From Sphingomonas sanguinis (GTDB taxonomy: Bacteria; Pseudomonadota; Alphaproteobacteria; Sphingomonadales; Sphingomonadaceae), in assembly GCF_019297835.1 (NCBI RefSeq), contig NZ_CP079203.1, forward strand, positions 62,001-126,000: a DNA stretch of 64,000 bases, in the 5' to 3' direction. Each line of letters starts with the position of its first letter. Position 1 is the first letter of the stretch. This document shows, in pieces, positions 9,014 to 17,711 of this stretch. The notes below the pieces were generated by a model. That model did no database searches. It saw nothing but the letters and a program-made list of their open reading frames with translations, and had not been told where the DNA came from. A program made the translations under genes and the position numbers.

Positions 9014-9484
9014 ATGGCTCTATCACCCGACTATTATGCCGTTCTCGGGGTGCCCTCGACGGCAAGTCGCGACACTATACACTCCGCGTGGAAGGCGCTG
9101 CTCCGTCAATATCATCCCGATGCCAATCATGGTGTGGACGTTTCCGCCCGCGCGAAGGAGATCAATGAGGCATATGCCGTTTTAGGCAAGAAGGAAGCGC
9201 GCGCCGCCTACGACCGCTTATATTTCACGCCGTCCGCTCATCAAACTAGTGCAGATCGCCCGGTTCATCCAAGGAAAGCCAGCAGGCGCCCTATGCGACC
9301 TAACTCTTCCATGCCGCCCAGCGGTAGCTTCTCGCAGCCGCTAGACACCAACGACTGGCTGATCGGCCTTTTTCTGTTAATCCTTACCGCCGCACCGTTA
9401 GCGACCATCCTTGTTCTGTATTACGAGGAGCCCGGTTCGGCATCTACGGCTCGACATGGCGTGGCAGTTCAACGCGTACCATAA
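9014..9484 (+). CDS. J-domain (DnaJ-like) membrane protein
   Basis: 156 residues. An N-terminal J domain (about 5-68) contains the HPD motif in YHPDAN, which stimulates DnaK ATPase. A proline/serine-rich linker (about 75-118) leads to one transmembrane helix (LIGLFLLILTAAPLATILVL, about 120-140) and a short tail. It lacks the Gly/Phe and zinc regions of DnaJ, so it is probably a membrane-tethered co-chaperone. ATG 9014 has AGGTGA 7 bases upstream; the frame extends to 8915 without such support. It stands alone between the recombinase and the catabolic cluster. Confidence 0.85.
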   Translation: MALSPDYYAVLGVPSTASRDTIHSAWKALLRQYHPDANHGVDVSARAKEINEAYAVLGKKEARAAYDRLYFTPSAHQTSADRPVHPRKASRRPMRPNSSMPPSGSFSQPLDTNDWLIGLFLLILTAAPLATILVLYYEEPGSASTARHGVAVQRVP

Positions 9485-9507
9485 CCAGCCAAAGCCGTCC
9501 GCACCTT

Positions 9508-9526
9508 ATCGGGCATGAAGCCCGAT
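9508..9526 (+). terminator. Hairpin after the J-domain gene
   Basis: ATCGGGC-atgaa-GCCCGAT, a perfect 7-bp stem 24 bases after the stop codon and followed by only two T residues. It is plausible as a weak intrinsic terminator. Confidence 0.4.
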
Positions 9527-9640
9527 TTGCACAACCTGCTTCCTACAGCGGCCACAACGCGGTGATGAACAAGCGGCCGAAGTTGGGCAGGGGAAAAGGG
9601 ATCGCGAATGTCTGATCCTGGGTCTGTTCACCGTTAAAGT

Positions 9641-10435
9641 TTAAGTCGCGAGGGCGATGGGCACACGGTAGACATCGTCCGCCTGCCCCCCCAGTGCGCG
9701 ACACAAGTCCAATCCTGCCTTCAATAGCGGGAGTGCTAGTTCGATCGCATGCTGCTTACTCAACCGTGCATCGGGGCCTGCCAAACTCAAGGCGCCGACC
9801 AAACGATCGCCGTGGCCGATGATCGGTACCGACATGGAGGCGACATGCGGCGTAGTTACGCCCACGGTGTAGAGCGGGATTGGCGGCAGGGCGGGGCGGT
9901 GTTCAGGCCATTGTTCGAAGAGCCTAAGCAATTGCGCGGAAGCCGAGGCGTCCATCGGCCGCTGCGTACCCGGTTGGACATCGAGGCGAAGACTGCTGGG
10001 CGAATTGACCCGGAACAGGCACAGCCTGACCTCGCCATGGCGGACATAGAAGGTCGCCGTCTCCCCCGTCGACGCCGCGAGCTTAGCAAGCACCGGCATG
10101 ATATGCCGTTCGAGGTCGTTACCTTCCTGATAAATGGTGTTGAGACGGACCACCTCGCTGCCAAGCTGATACTGGCCGTCCGGCATACGCACGAGCAGAC
10201 CGTAACGCTCGAGTGAGACGGCCAGGCGCATGATCGTGCTTTTCACGAGCCCAGTGCGCTCGGACAATTCAACAAGACCGAGTGCGCCGTCGCCCTGCCG
10301 GAACGCTGTCAGCAGCGTTAATCCGCGCTCGAGCGCCGCCACGCCTTCGGAAGCGGGCCTGTCCTTCATTACCGTCGCCATCATATCCTGCCGTATCTCA
10401 GGCGTCGTATAGCGCCGGAAGGACGCCCGCGTCAT
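9641..10435 (-). CDS. IclR-family transcriptional regulator
   Basis: 264 residues. The N-terminal winged helix-turn-helix (about 32-92; LGLVELSERTGLVKSTIMRL) is followed by an IclR effector domain (about 105-255). Its ATG shares one base with the stop of the RraA-like gene (GTGATGA junction), so it is the last gene of the TonB receptor-RraA-iclR operon. IclR proteins usually control catabolic operons in response to a pathway metabolite. A large palindrome at 14101-14130 in the divergent promoter of this cluster is its likely target (inference). Confidence 0.88.
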   Translation of the reverse strand: MTRASFRRYTTPEIRQDMMATVMKDRPASEGVAALERGLTLLTAFRQGDGALGLVELSERTGLVKSTIMRLAVSLERYGLLVRMPDGQYQLGSEVVRLNTIYQEGNDLERHIMPVLAKLAASTGETATFYVRHGEVRLCLFRVNSPSSLRLDVQPGTQRPMDASASAQLLRLFEQWPEHRPALPPIPLYTVGVTTPHVASMSVPIIGHGDRLVGALSLAGPDARLSKQHAIELALPLLKAGLDLCRALGGQADDVYRVPIALAT

Positions 10436-11109
10436 CACACGCGTTCGCAGCCGAGTCGCTTGAGTGTCTCATCCACCCAGGCGCGGGGATTCTCGCCGCG
10501 TCGGATCTTTTCCATCTGTGCTGTCTCCGCCGCATGCTTGGCCGATGCGGTCTTGAGGACCTGCTCGGCATCCGCGATGGGCACGCAGACCAGCCCGTCG
10601 TCATCGCCGAGCAGCAGGTCGCCGGGACGGATCACCATGCCTTCGATCGCGATGGGCACGTTCACCTCGCCCGGGCCGTCCTTGTAGGGGCCGCGATGGG
10701 TCACGCCCGCTGCGAAGACCGGAAAGGCATTGGCCCGGATCGTCGCGGCGTCGCGGATCGCGCCCCAGATCACGATCCCGGCGATACCACGGCTTTCGGC
10801 ATAGGCAGTCATCAGTTCGCCAATGAGCGCGTTGGTAAGGTCTCCGCCCGCATCGACGACCACGACGTCACCCGGCTCGGCAATGTCTAAAGCCTTGTGC
10901 AGCATCAGATTGTCGCCCGGCCGCGCCTTCACCGTGACGGCTGGTCCTGCCAGCACGCCACCGGCATGCATGGGGCGCAGCGAGGCGCCGCCCGCCGTCA
11001 TGCGGCTCATCGCGTCGCTGACATTGGCGACGGGAAGGGCGGCGAAACGTGACACCAGTTCGGCGTCGATACGCTGTTCGACTGGCAGGATGCGAAAACC
11101 TATCGCCAT
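10435..11109 (-). CDS. RraA-like aldolase family protein
   Basis: 224 residues of the RraA/HMG-aldolase fold. Characterised relatives include 4-hydroxy-4-methyl-2-oxoglutarate aldolase, oxaloacetate decarboxylase and the RNase E inhibitor RraA. Family motifs are visible: NVSDAMSRM near 30, the loop VVVDAGGDLTNALIGELMTAYA, and IVIWGAIRDAATI, which holds the Arg-Asp that binds substrate and divalent metal. Its place between a TonB receptor and an IclR gene, facing a 2-hydroxyacid dehydrogenase and an MFS carrier, favours a role cleaving a 4-hydroxy-2-oxoacid over RNase control. Confidence 0.85.
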   Translation of the reverse strand: MAIGFRILPVEQRIDAELVSRFAALPVANVSDAMSRMTAGGASLRPMHAGGVLAGPAVTVKARPGDNLMLHKALDIAEPGDVVVVDAGGDLTNALIGELMTAYAESRGIAGIVIWGAIRDAATIRANAFPVFAAGVTHRGPYKDGPGEVNVPIAIEGMVIRPGDLLLGDDDGLVCVPIADAEQVLKTASAKHAAETAQMEKIRRGENPRAWVDETLKRLGCERV

Positions 11110-11127
11110 GGGAAAACTCCGAAAAGC

Positions 11128-14034
11128 TCAGAAGGAGAAGCGGAAGCCGACGCGGAACAGTCGGCCGAAGGTGTCGTAGAGCGCGGTGTTGGTGGCGACC
11201 GGGATCGAGCCATCGCCGGGGGCGAACGGCGGTGCCTGGTTCAGCACGTTGGACACATTGAGGAACATCTCGGCGCCTTTGCCGAAGTCGTCGAAACGAT
11301 AGCCGATCTGGCTGTCCCAATAGGCCTGCGCCTTGATCGTCTGGATGTCGACGGCGGTGGGGCCCCGGGTGTTGTCGTAACGACCCCGGCCGATGAAGCG
11401 GACCTGATTGAAGAAGTTAAAGCCGCCCTTGTTGAAATCGGCCTGCGCGTTGAACCGCCAATGCGGGTTGGCGCTGATGCCGACTTCACCCGCGCGGTCG
11501 ATCGACGGCGAGCCCGGCGTCGTGGTCGCCAGCTTGCCGACATAGGATACCACGGTGCGCAACGACAGGGTGGCATCGGTCTCGAGCATCGAGGCGAGCG
11601 GCACACGGTAGCTGGCCTCGATGTCGACGCCATTGGTCTGCAACTCCGACAGGTTGATCGGATAGGCCAACAGTCCCGTCAGATTGCCTGCCGTATCGCG
11701 CTGGATCAGCGACTGTGCGATCGCGTTACCGGCGAACGCCTGGTCGAGCGTCTGCTGCCCGGTCAGCGTGCCGATCGCGTCCTTGATCTTGATATCGTAA
11801 TAATCGACCGAGAGGCTTAGGCCCGATACGAAGGTCGGCGTATAGACCGCGCCCAAGGTGAGCGTGTCCGCCTTTTCGGGCTGCAGCGTGGTGTTGCCGC
11901 TGTTGGTGACGAAGATGCCGGACAGGCGGACGTTGTTGCGGAACGGATCGGTCACGGTGACGGTGTTGGTACGCCCGCTGGTGAACAGTTCCGACAGATT
12001 TGGTGCGCGGATGTCGCGCGAGCGCGTGCCGCGCAGTCGCAGCGATTCGACGGGCGTCCAGCTCAGTCCGGCCTTCCAGGTCGTCACACCGCCGCTGGTC
12101 GAATAGTCAGTGTACCGCACCGCGCCATTGAACTCGAGATTGCGGAACAGGGTGACGTCGCGGAGGAGCGGAATGACGGTTTCCACATAGCCTTCCTTGA
12201 CGTCATACTGACCCGACCAAGGCTGTGGATTGGCGAACAGGAACGCACCCGCGCGCGAGAGCGCATCAACCGTCAGTTCGGCCTGTTCCTTGCGATATTC
12301 GAAGCCGGTCGCAAAGGAGATCGGTCCTGCCCAGCCTTCAAAGGCGGTGCCCGACAGGTTGATCGCGGCCACATCCTCCTTGAAGGTCGAATTGGTGCGG
12401 CTCGTTCCGCGTGTATAGGCCAGCGCGGCGGCCGAGGGCGAACCCACGCCGAACACGTTGAAAGGCGAGCAGCCGTTGTTAGGATCGGTCAGCGTCGATC
12501 GGCACACGATCTGCCCGGTCGCAGGATTGACCACGGCATCGACCGCGCGGGTGAAGTTGGCCGTGATCTCGTTGTTCAGCACGTCGGTGCGCTGCTTGGT
12601 GCGGCCATGCTGGTAATAGCCGTTGATCTTCAGGCCGCCGATCTCGCCCTTGAAGCCGGCGACGTAGCGGTCGGTATCGGTCTTGATGTCCACGTCGGTG
12701 AACCCGCCCTCGACAGAGTAGCGCAGCATGGACGCGCTCGTGACCGACGGATTGGCGGCGAAGAGCGCACGCACTTGGGCGGGCAGGAAGGCATTGTCGC
12801 GCCGGATTGTGATCGGGTTCGTGACTTGGTGGCGGTTGACCGACGTCGAATAGCGGGTGCTGGTCGTTCCATAGGACGCCTCCCCGAACACCGAGAAATT
12901 CTCCGTCAGGTCATATTCGGCGCGCCCGAAAAACGCCGCACGCTCCAGCGGGCGGTTGATTTCCTGGAAGAGCTCAGAGTTGACGCCGTCACCGCCGATC
13001 TGCTGCGTCGAGGTGAGGTAGGAGCCGAAGCTGTAGGGCGAGACGGTGCCCCCTGGACCGAATTGCAGGCCGCGGAACTGCGCGTTCTGCGCCGCGGTGC
13101 CGCCTGTGCCGCCGGTCAGCATCCCACCGTAAGTACCGATGACGCGCACGTCCTCGGCAGAGATTAGGGTAGGGCCACCGGCCGGGCCGTTGATCAGGTT
13201 CGACCCCCGGCGTGCCCAGGCGCGTGCGCCTTCGAGGATGCCGTCGTTCTTGTAATATTCCGCGCTGCCGACCAGGTGTAGGCGATCACTTAAGAGGCTG
13301 ACCCCGCCGGTCAGGACCGCACGCGTCTCGGCATTGTCACCTTCGGTTGAGATGCCCTTGTTGACCTCGCCCTTCAGGCCTTCGAACTTCGTATCGAGCA
13401 CGAAATTGACGACGCCCGCGACCGCGTCGGAGCCATAAGCGGCCGATGCACCGCCGGTGACGATGTCGACGCGCTGGATCAGGCCGGAGGGCAGCAGGTT
13501 GACGTCGACGGTGCCGAACTGGCTGGCCGCCACGAAACGACGTCCGTCGAGCAGCGTCAGCGTGCGAACCGCGCCAAGATTACGGAGGTTCAGAAAGGCT
13601 TGGCCGCCACCCTGGGTGCCGCTCGCCCGCTGCGGCCCACTGGTTGCGGTAAGGGCGGGAATGGTGCGCAGCGAGTCCGCGATGGTCGAGGGCGATGCCT
13701 TGACCAGCTGATCGGAACTCAGGACCGTGACCGGGGTGGGCGTGGTAAAGCCACTGCGACCGATCCGCGATCCGGTCACGATGATTTCCTTGTCAGCCTG
13801 CGGCGTTGCGGTGTTGTCCGGTGCGACTTCGGCGGTCTGCCCCTCCTGAGTCTGGACAGCCTCTGGCACCGTCTGCGGAGCCGCCTGAACGCCGGATGCA
13901 TCAGAGGCGGCCGGGTCGGCGCGCTCCGTGGCGACCGCCTGGGCGTGGGCGGGCGTCGCGATCAGCAGCGTCGAAGCCGCGCTCGCAAGTAGCAGGGCGC
14001 GAATGGGCACGGGCGGACAAGCATGGAAGCGCAT
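11128..14034 (-). CDS. TonB-dependent outer-membrane receptor
   Basis: 968 residues. A signal peptide ends near ATPAHAQA, and a low-complexity Ala/Pro/Gln stretch precedes the TonB-box-like EIIVTGSRI. The plug domain (about 85-215) contains LLDGRRFV and VDIVTGGASAAYGSDAVAG, followed by a long beta-barrel ending in Phe. The frame extends to 14130, but ATG 14034 has AGGAGAGG upstream. This TonB receptor subtype is abundant in sphingomonads and often imports sugars, aromatics or other carbon sources rather than siderophores. Genomic context points to the same small acid handled by the neighbouring dehydrogenase and MFS carrier. Confidence 0.92.
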   Translation of the reverse strand: MRFHACPPVPIRALLLASAASTLLIATPAHAQAVATERADPAASDASGVQAAPQTVPEAVQTQEGQTAEVAPDNTATPQADKEIIVTGSRIGRSGFTTPTPVTVLSSDQLVKASPSTIADSLRTIPALTATSGPQRASGTQGGGQAFLNLRNLGAVRTLTLLDGRRFVAASQFGTVDVNLLPSGLIQRVDIVTGGASAAYGSDAVAGVVNFVLDTKFEGLKGEVNKGISTEGDNAETRAVLTGGVSLLSDRLHLVGSAEYYKNDGILEGARAWARRGSNLINGPAGGPTLISAEDVRVIGTYGGMLTGGTGGTAAQNAQFRGLQFGPGGTVSPYSFGSYLTSTQQIGGDGVNSELFQEINRPLERAAFFGRAEYDLTENFSVFGEASYGTTSTRYSTSVNRHQVTNPITIRRDNAFLPAQVRALFAANPSVTSASMLRYSVEGGFTDVDIKTDTDRYVAGFKGEIGGLKINGYYQHGRTKQRTDVLNNEITANFTRAVDAVVNPATGQIVCRSTLTDPNNGCSPFNVFGVGSPSAAALAYTRGTSRTNSTFKEDVAAINLSGTAFEGWAGPISFATGFEYRKEQAELTVDALSRAGAFLFANPQPWSGQYDVKEGYVETVIPLLRDVTLFRNLEFNGAVRYTDYSTSGGVTTWKAGLSWTPVESLRLRGTRSRDIRAPNLSELFTSGRTNTVTVTDPFRNNVRLSGIFVTNSGNTTLQPEKADTLTLGAVYTPTFVSGLSLSVDYYDIKIKDAIGTLTGQQTLDQAFAGNAIAQSLIQRDTAGNLTGLLAYPINLSELQTNGVDIEASYRVPLASMLETDATLSLRTVVSYVGKLATTTPGSPSIDRAGEVGISANPHWRFNAQADFNKGGFNFFNQVRFIGRGRYDNTRGPTAVDIQTIKAQAYWDSQIGYRFDDFGKGAEMFLNVSNVLNQAPPFAPGDGSIPVATNTALYDTFGRLFRVGFRFSF

Positions 14035-14100
14035 GAAAACCTCTCCTGAAGGCGTCCGTTTTTCGGATCGTGACGTCATTCCTATACAAAATGATACTTG

Positions 14101-14130
14101 TTGCAACACCATTTCGAAATGACGTTGCAA
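14101..14130. promoter_or_regulatory. 30-bp near-perfect palindrome, likely IclR operator
   Basis: Arms TTGCAAC and GTTGCAA flank the inner perfect palindrome CATTTC-GAAATG. Only the two-base spacers (ac on both sides) break the symmetry. It lies between the divergent TonB-receptor and dehydrogenase genes, 66 bases from the receptor start and 64 bases before the dehydrogenase start. A nested palindrome of this size fits a dimer or tetramer of the IclR protein encoded in the cluster. Confidence 0.72.
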
Positions 14131-14194
14131 AAATATGCGACGCGTTTAATCTGGTTCGTAACGAGCAAAGAGACTCGTGGGACGAGGAGCCTTG

Positions 14195-15181
14195 ATGACG
14201 CAGAATCTTTCGATCCTTGTGGTTGGCGGGGCCGTGGCTCCGGCCGCGCAGGACCAGGCGCGGGAGCGCGGGATCACGATGTCCGTTTGCAAGCCCTATC
14301 CCGATGCGGATGAACTGGCCGGGGCCGCTAATGAAGCCGAGGCCCACGCGCTCATCCTGCGACTGGGGCGAATTCCCCGTGACGCCATCACGCGCATGCA
14401 AACCGTTCGGATCATCGCCAAACATGGTGTTGGGATCGACGGCATTGATGTGGACGCCGCATCTGAACGCGGGATTCCGGTTGTGGTGGCCGGGGGTGCC
14501 AATGCGCAGTCGGTCGCGGAGCAGGGGCTCGCGTTGCTCCTGGGTGTTGCACGCTCGACGGCATGGCTCGACCGCCGTATTCGTGACGGTCATTGGGACA
14601 AGTCGACCTATGCGGGCACCGAATTGGCGGGCAAGGCGGTTGGTCTCATTGGTCTGGGGGCAATCGGGCGTGCCTTTCTGACGTTGCTGCGTCCGTTCGG
14701 CGTGACCGCAAGTGTATATGACCCCTATCTGCCCGCCCATCTGGTGCCCGAAGGCGTGGAGCTGGTCGAGGATGTCGGCACGCTGTTCAGGTCGAGCGAT
14801 ATTCTCAGCCTGCATTGCCCCCTCACCGACGAAAACAGGGGGCTGATCGACGCGGCGGCGATCGCGCGGATGCGGCCGGGGGCAATCCTGCTGAATACGG
14901 CGCGTGGGGAATTGATCGACGAGCCCGCACTGGTCGCGGCGCTCCGCGAAGGGCGGCTCGGGGGAGCGGGCCTCGACACCTTCGCCAACGAACCGATCGC
15001 GGCGGATCACCCGCTCCTCACCCTCGACAATGTCGTGGTCAGCCCACATGTCGGCGCAAACACCCATGAGGCGCGTGCGCGCGTCGGGGTCCGCTGTATC
15101 GAGCAGATCGCCGATTATCTCGAGCGCGGCGCGCTTGACCCCCGCAATCACATCAACAAGGCGGTGCTGGCCACCGTCTGA
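14195..15181 (+). CDS. D-isomer-specific 2-hydroxyacid dehydrogenase
   Basis: 328 residues, cytosolic NAD(P)-dependent oxidoreductase of the phosphoglycerate-dehydrogenase superfamily. The nucleotide-binding motif is GLIGLGAIGRAF (about 150-161). The catalytic triad is visible as Arg in NTARGELID, Glu in FANEPIAADHPL and His in SPHVGANTHEAR. ATG 14195 has GAGGAG upstream; the frame is open from 14177. It heads a two-gene operon with the MFS carrier and is divergent from the receptor-RraA-iclR operon. The likely substrate is an imported 2-hydroxy or 2-oxo acid. Confidence 0.9.
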   Translation: MTQNLSILVVGGAVAPAAQDQARERGITMSVCKPYPDADELAGAANEAEAHALILRLGRIPRDAITRMQTVRIIAKHGVGIDGIDVDAASERGIPVVVAGGANAQSVAEQGLALLLGVARSTAWLDRRIRDGHWDKSTYAGTELAGKAVGLIGLGAIGRAFLTLLRPFGVTASVYDPYLPAHLVPEGVELVEDVGTLFRSSDILSLHCPLTDENRGLIDAAAIARMRPGAILLNTARGELIDEPALVAALREGRLGGAGLDTFANEPIAADHPLLTLDNVVVSPHVGANTHEARARVGVRCIEQIADYLERGALDPRNHINKAVLATV

Positions 15182-15240
15182 CCCTCCGGCTGACTGAAAC
15201 GGTGCCGACGCGAAGACGCGCGACTTTCCAGGAGAGTGAA

Positions 15241-16545
15241 ATGGACGCCGAGACGACGCTCGAAATGCGCACCATGCGCAAGGTGACCTGGCGCCTGCTG
15301 CCCTTCTTGATGCTCTGCTACCTTATGGCGTTCATCGACCGGGCGAATGTCGGCATGGCGTCGCTGCAGATGAATGCCGATCTGGGCCTGTCCGCCCGCA
15401 TCTTCGGGTTCGGGGCCAGCCTGTTCTTCGTCGCCTATTTTCTGATGGAGGTACCCAGCAACCTCATGCTTCAGAAAATCGGTGCCCGCTACTGGATCGC
15501 CCGCATCATGGTCACCTGGGGGATGGTGTCCACGGGCATGGCCTTTGTCTGGAACGCCGAGTCCTTCTACGTGATGCGCTTCCTGCTCGGCGCCGCGGAA
15601 GCGGGCTTCTTTCCGGGCGTGATCCTGTATCTCACCTATTGGATGCCGCCCCGGTATCGCGGACGGATGCTGGCGCTGTTCGCCATCGCCATACCGGTGT
15701 CGAGCTTTATCGGCTCACCCCTGTCGGGACTGCTGCTCGCGCTGGACGGACTCGGAGGGCTGCGAGGGTGGCAGTGGTTGTTCATCTGCGAAGGCATTCC
15801 GACCATTCTTCTTGGACTGGCCTGTCTTCGGGTGCTGACGGACCGACCCGCCGATGCCGCCTGGCTCGACGATGACGAGCGCGCCTGGCTTGCGCATGAG
15901 CTCGCCCCGGCGTCTGGATCGAAGCCGCTCGTCGATGGGTCTGCCTGGCGGTTGGTACGGACACCAGCATTCTGGGCAATGGTAATCGCGTGCTCGGGGG
16001 CGTCAGCGGCCGGCAGCGTCCTTGGCGTCTGGCAGCCGCAACTCTTGAAGTCGTTCGGGCTGACGGATCTTCAGACGGGGTTCGTCAATTCGGTCCCTTA
16101 TGGGATCGCGGCCGTCGCCATGGTTCTGTGGGGCCGTCATTCGGATGCGACGGGAGAACGGCGCTGGCATACCGCGCTGCCCCTGCTTCTCATCGCTGTT
16201 GGCGCCGTTGGAACCTTCGCGCTGACCGGGCTGATACCGACCGTACTGCTGCTGACCTTCGTGCTTGCCGGAGCCTATTGTTTCAAGGGCCCGTTCTGGA
16301 GCATGGCGTCAAGCTGGCTGTCGGCCAGTACTGCGGCAGCAGGCATCGCTGCGATCAATGCCACGTCTAACCTCATCGGAGGCGGACTTATGGTCAACGT
16401 CTATGGGCTAATCCACGACGCGACCGATAGTTACGTCCTGGCCCTTCTTCCTCTAGCCGTTCTTACCGTTGCGAGCGCCGCAGTCGTGGTTCATGTCGGC
16501 CAAGCAGCGAAAGGACGAGCTGCGGCAGGTGTATCCTCGACATAG
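15241..16545 (+). CDS. MFS transporter, anion:cation symporter family
   Basis: 434 residues with about 12 hydrophobic helices. The N-terminal RKVTWRLLPFLMLCYLMAFI and the following DRANVGMASLQMNADLGLS are characteristic of the ACS family (phthalate, tartrate, glucarate and 4-hydroxyphenylacetate carriers), and PPRYRGRMLALFA is the loop 4-5 motif. ATG 15241 follows AGGAGAGTGAA. It should import an organic anion by proton symport across the inner membrane, completing the route that starts at the TonB receptor. Confidence 0.9.
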   Translation: MDAETTLEMRTMRKVTWRLLPFLMLCYLMAFIDRANVGMASLQMNADLGLSARIFGFGASLFFVAYFLMEVPSNLMLQKIGARYWIARIMVTWGMVSTGMAFVWNAESFYVMRFLLGAAEAGFFPGVILYLTYWMPPRYRGRMLALFAIAIPVSSFIGSPLSGLLLALDGLGGLRGWQWLFICEGIPTILLGLACLRVLTDRPADAAWLDDDERAWLAHELAPASGSKPLVDGSAWRLVRTPAFWAMVIACSGASAAGSVLGVWQPQLLKSFGLTDLQTGFVNSVPYGIAAVAMVLWGRHSDATGERRWHTALPLLLIAVGAVGTFALTGLIPTVLLLTFVLAGAYCFKGPFWSMASSWLSASTAAAGIAAINATSNLIGGGLMVNVYGLIHDATDSYVLALLPLAVLTVASAAVVVHVGQAAKGRAAAGVSST

Positions 16546-16667
16546 GCCCAGGGAAATATTTGCGATCCACCTAAAATACTTTGTGAATGGATGTCCAAGG
16601 TTTAGTCGTTTCAGCTTTTGCTGCGAACCTTTTCCATCTCCAGCTGAAATGGTGTCAGGCGGGGGCG

Positions 16668-17114
16668 TCATTTTGCTTCATCTGACAGCCGATTGAGGAT
16701 CGGTATCGCGTTCTTCAGTTGTTTGCGCTCCTCAGGCGACAACAAGCTGTGAATCGCATCCGCAATATGGACGGCGCGAGTTGTTCGTGCGTGCGACAGT
16801 GCGAGTTGCCCGTCGGATGTGATCGACACGAGTCTGCTTCGGCGGTCGGCGGGATCAGCGAGCTGTCGCACCAATCCGTCCGCGTCGAGGCCTGCGACCA
16901 CGAGGCGCATCGTCTGGTGAGTGACGCCGCGTCGGTCAGCCAAAGCGGCAACGTTCATGGAGCCGAGGCTTTCGAGAAGATCGAGTGTCTCGGACTGTGC
17001 CGACTTCGGCGTGCCCGTTCGCTGTCGCACGGCACGGACGAACGCGCTTACGCTTTGCCGGAGATCCTCGGCCAGTTCAGCCACATCGTCCGGCGCTTCG
17101 CCGGCCTCACTCAT
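16668..17114 (-). CDS. MarR-family transcriptional regulator
   Basis: 148 residues. The winged HTH is clear: recognition helix region DRRGVTHQTMRLVVAGLDADG and wing ADPADRRSRLVSIT. The start at 17114 (MSEAGEAPDD) lies 6 bases from the stop of the SnoaL-like gene and overlaps it, indicating translational coupling. The frame is open further upstream to 17183, which would bury it deeper in that gene. It probably autoregulates the pair through the palindrome at 17551-17577. Confidence 0.87.
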   Translation of the reverse strand: MSEAGEAPDDVAELAEDLRQSVSAFVRAVRQRTGTPKSAQSETLDLLESLGSMNVAALADRRGVTHQTMRLVVAGLDADGLVRQLADPADRRSRLVSITSDGQLALSHARTTRAVHIADAIHSLLSPEERKQLKNAIPILNRLSDEAK

Positions 17115-17535
17115 CTGACGGTCCGCCCCGTTGCAGATCGGCGAGCACGGTAGAAAGGTTGTTGATGCCCCAGTGTTCAGCATAACGGCCGTCCTTGACC
17201 CGCACGATGTCGATGACGTCGATCCGAATGGGTTTCCCGGTGGGCGCTACGCCAAGGAGGGGGGCATCATGGGTTCCCGATATGGTTTTGCGAGTGGTGA
17301 CCTTGTCCCCTTCTGCGATCTGATCGTGGATGGTGACGGTGAGGCCCGCGATCGCAGGGCGCAGAACCCGATCGAAGGTGCTCCACATACTTTCGCCATC
17401 CGAAGGAGCGCCAGGTGGCGCCGATCGATTGATGAACGTTGGCGCCATCAACGCTTCGAACGCATCACGATCGCCCCGCTCGATGACGTCTCGATTGAAA
17501 CGGAGAACCACTGCTTTCGCACCATCGATAGACAT
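17107..17535 (-). CDS. SnoaL-like ester cyclase family protein
   Basis: 142 residues with an NTF2-like cone fold. SnoaL signatures include the opening FNRDVIERGDRDAFEALMAP and the C-terminal IDIVRVKDGRYAEHWGINN. Members are polyketide cyclases, or, in many stand-alone cases, enzymes of unknown substrate. AGGAGG lies 5 bases before ATG. It is the first gene of a two-gene operon with a MarR regulator, suggesting a response to a small phenolic or toxic compound. Confidence 0.82.
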   Translation of the reverse strand: MSIDGAKAVVLRFNRDVIERGDRDAFEALMAPTFINRSAPPGAPSDGESMWSTFDRVLRPAIAGLTVTIHDQIAEGDKVTTRKTISGTHDAPLLGVAPTGKPIRIDVIDIVRVKDGRYAEHWGINNLSTVLADLQRGGPSDE

Positions 17536-17550
17536 AGTGCCTCCTCTGAG

Positions 17551-17577
17551 GATATATACAGCATAACTGTATATATC
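17551..17577. promoter_or_regulatory. Perfect 11-bp inverted repeat, likely MarR operator
   Basis: GATATATACAG and CTGTATATATC are perfect reverse complements separated by 5 bases, 15 bases upstream of the SnoaL-like start. Size, spacing and AT-rich arms are typical of MarR boxes overlapping a promoter. Confidence 0.72.
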
Positions 17578-17711
17578 GCTGGTTTGTCGAACTCAAATCC
17601 GCGAACTGAGGCAGTCCTGTGCGCGACGGGTTCCGCCCTATTGAGGCAACGGAATCAGTGTCTAATCTTGGTTGCCACTGAGGGGCGGACGAATGGCTGG
17701 CTCTTGGGCCG

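Noticed and set aside
9641..14034. RraA-like gene as the RNase E activity regulator rraA.
   Set aside because: Its position in a receptor/IclR/dehydrogenase/MFS cluster fits a catabolic aldolase better. Fold alone cannot separate the two, so no symbol was given.
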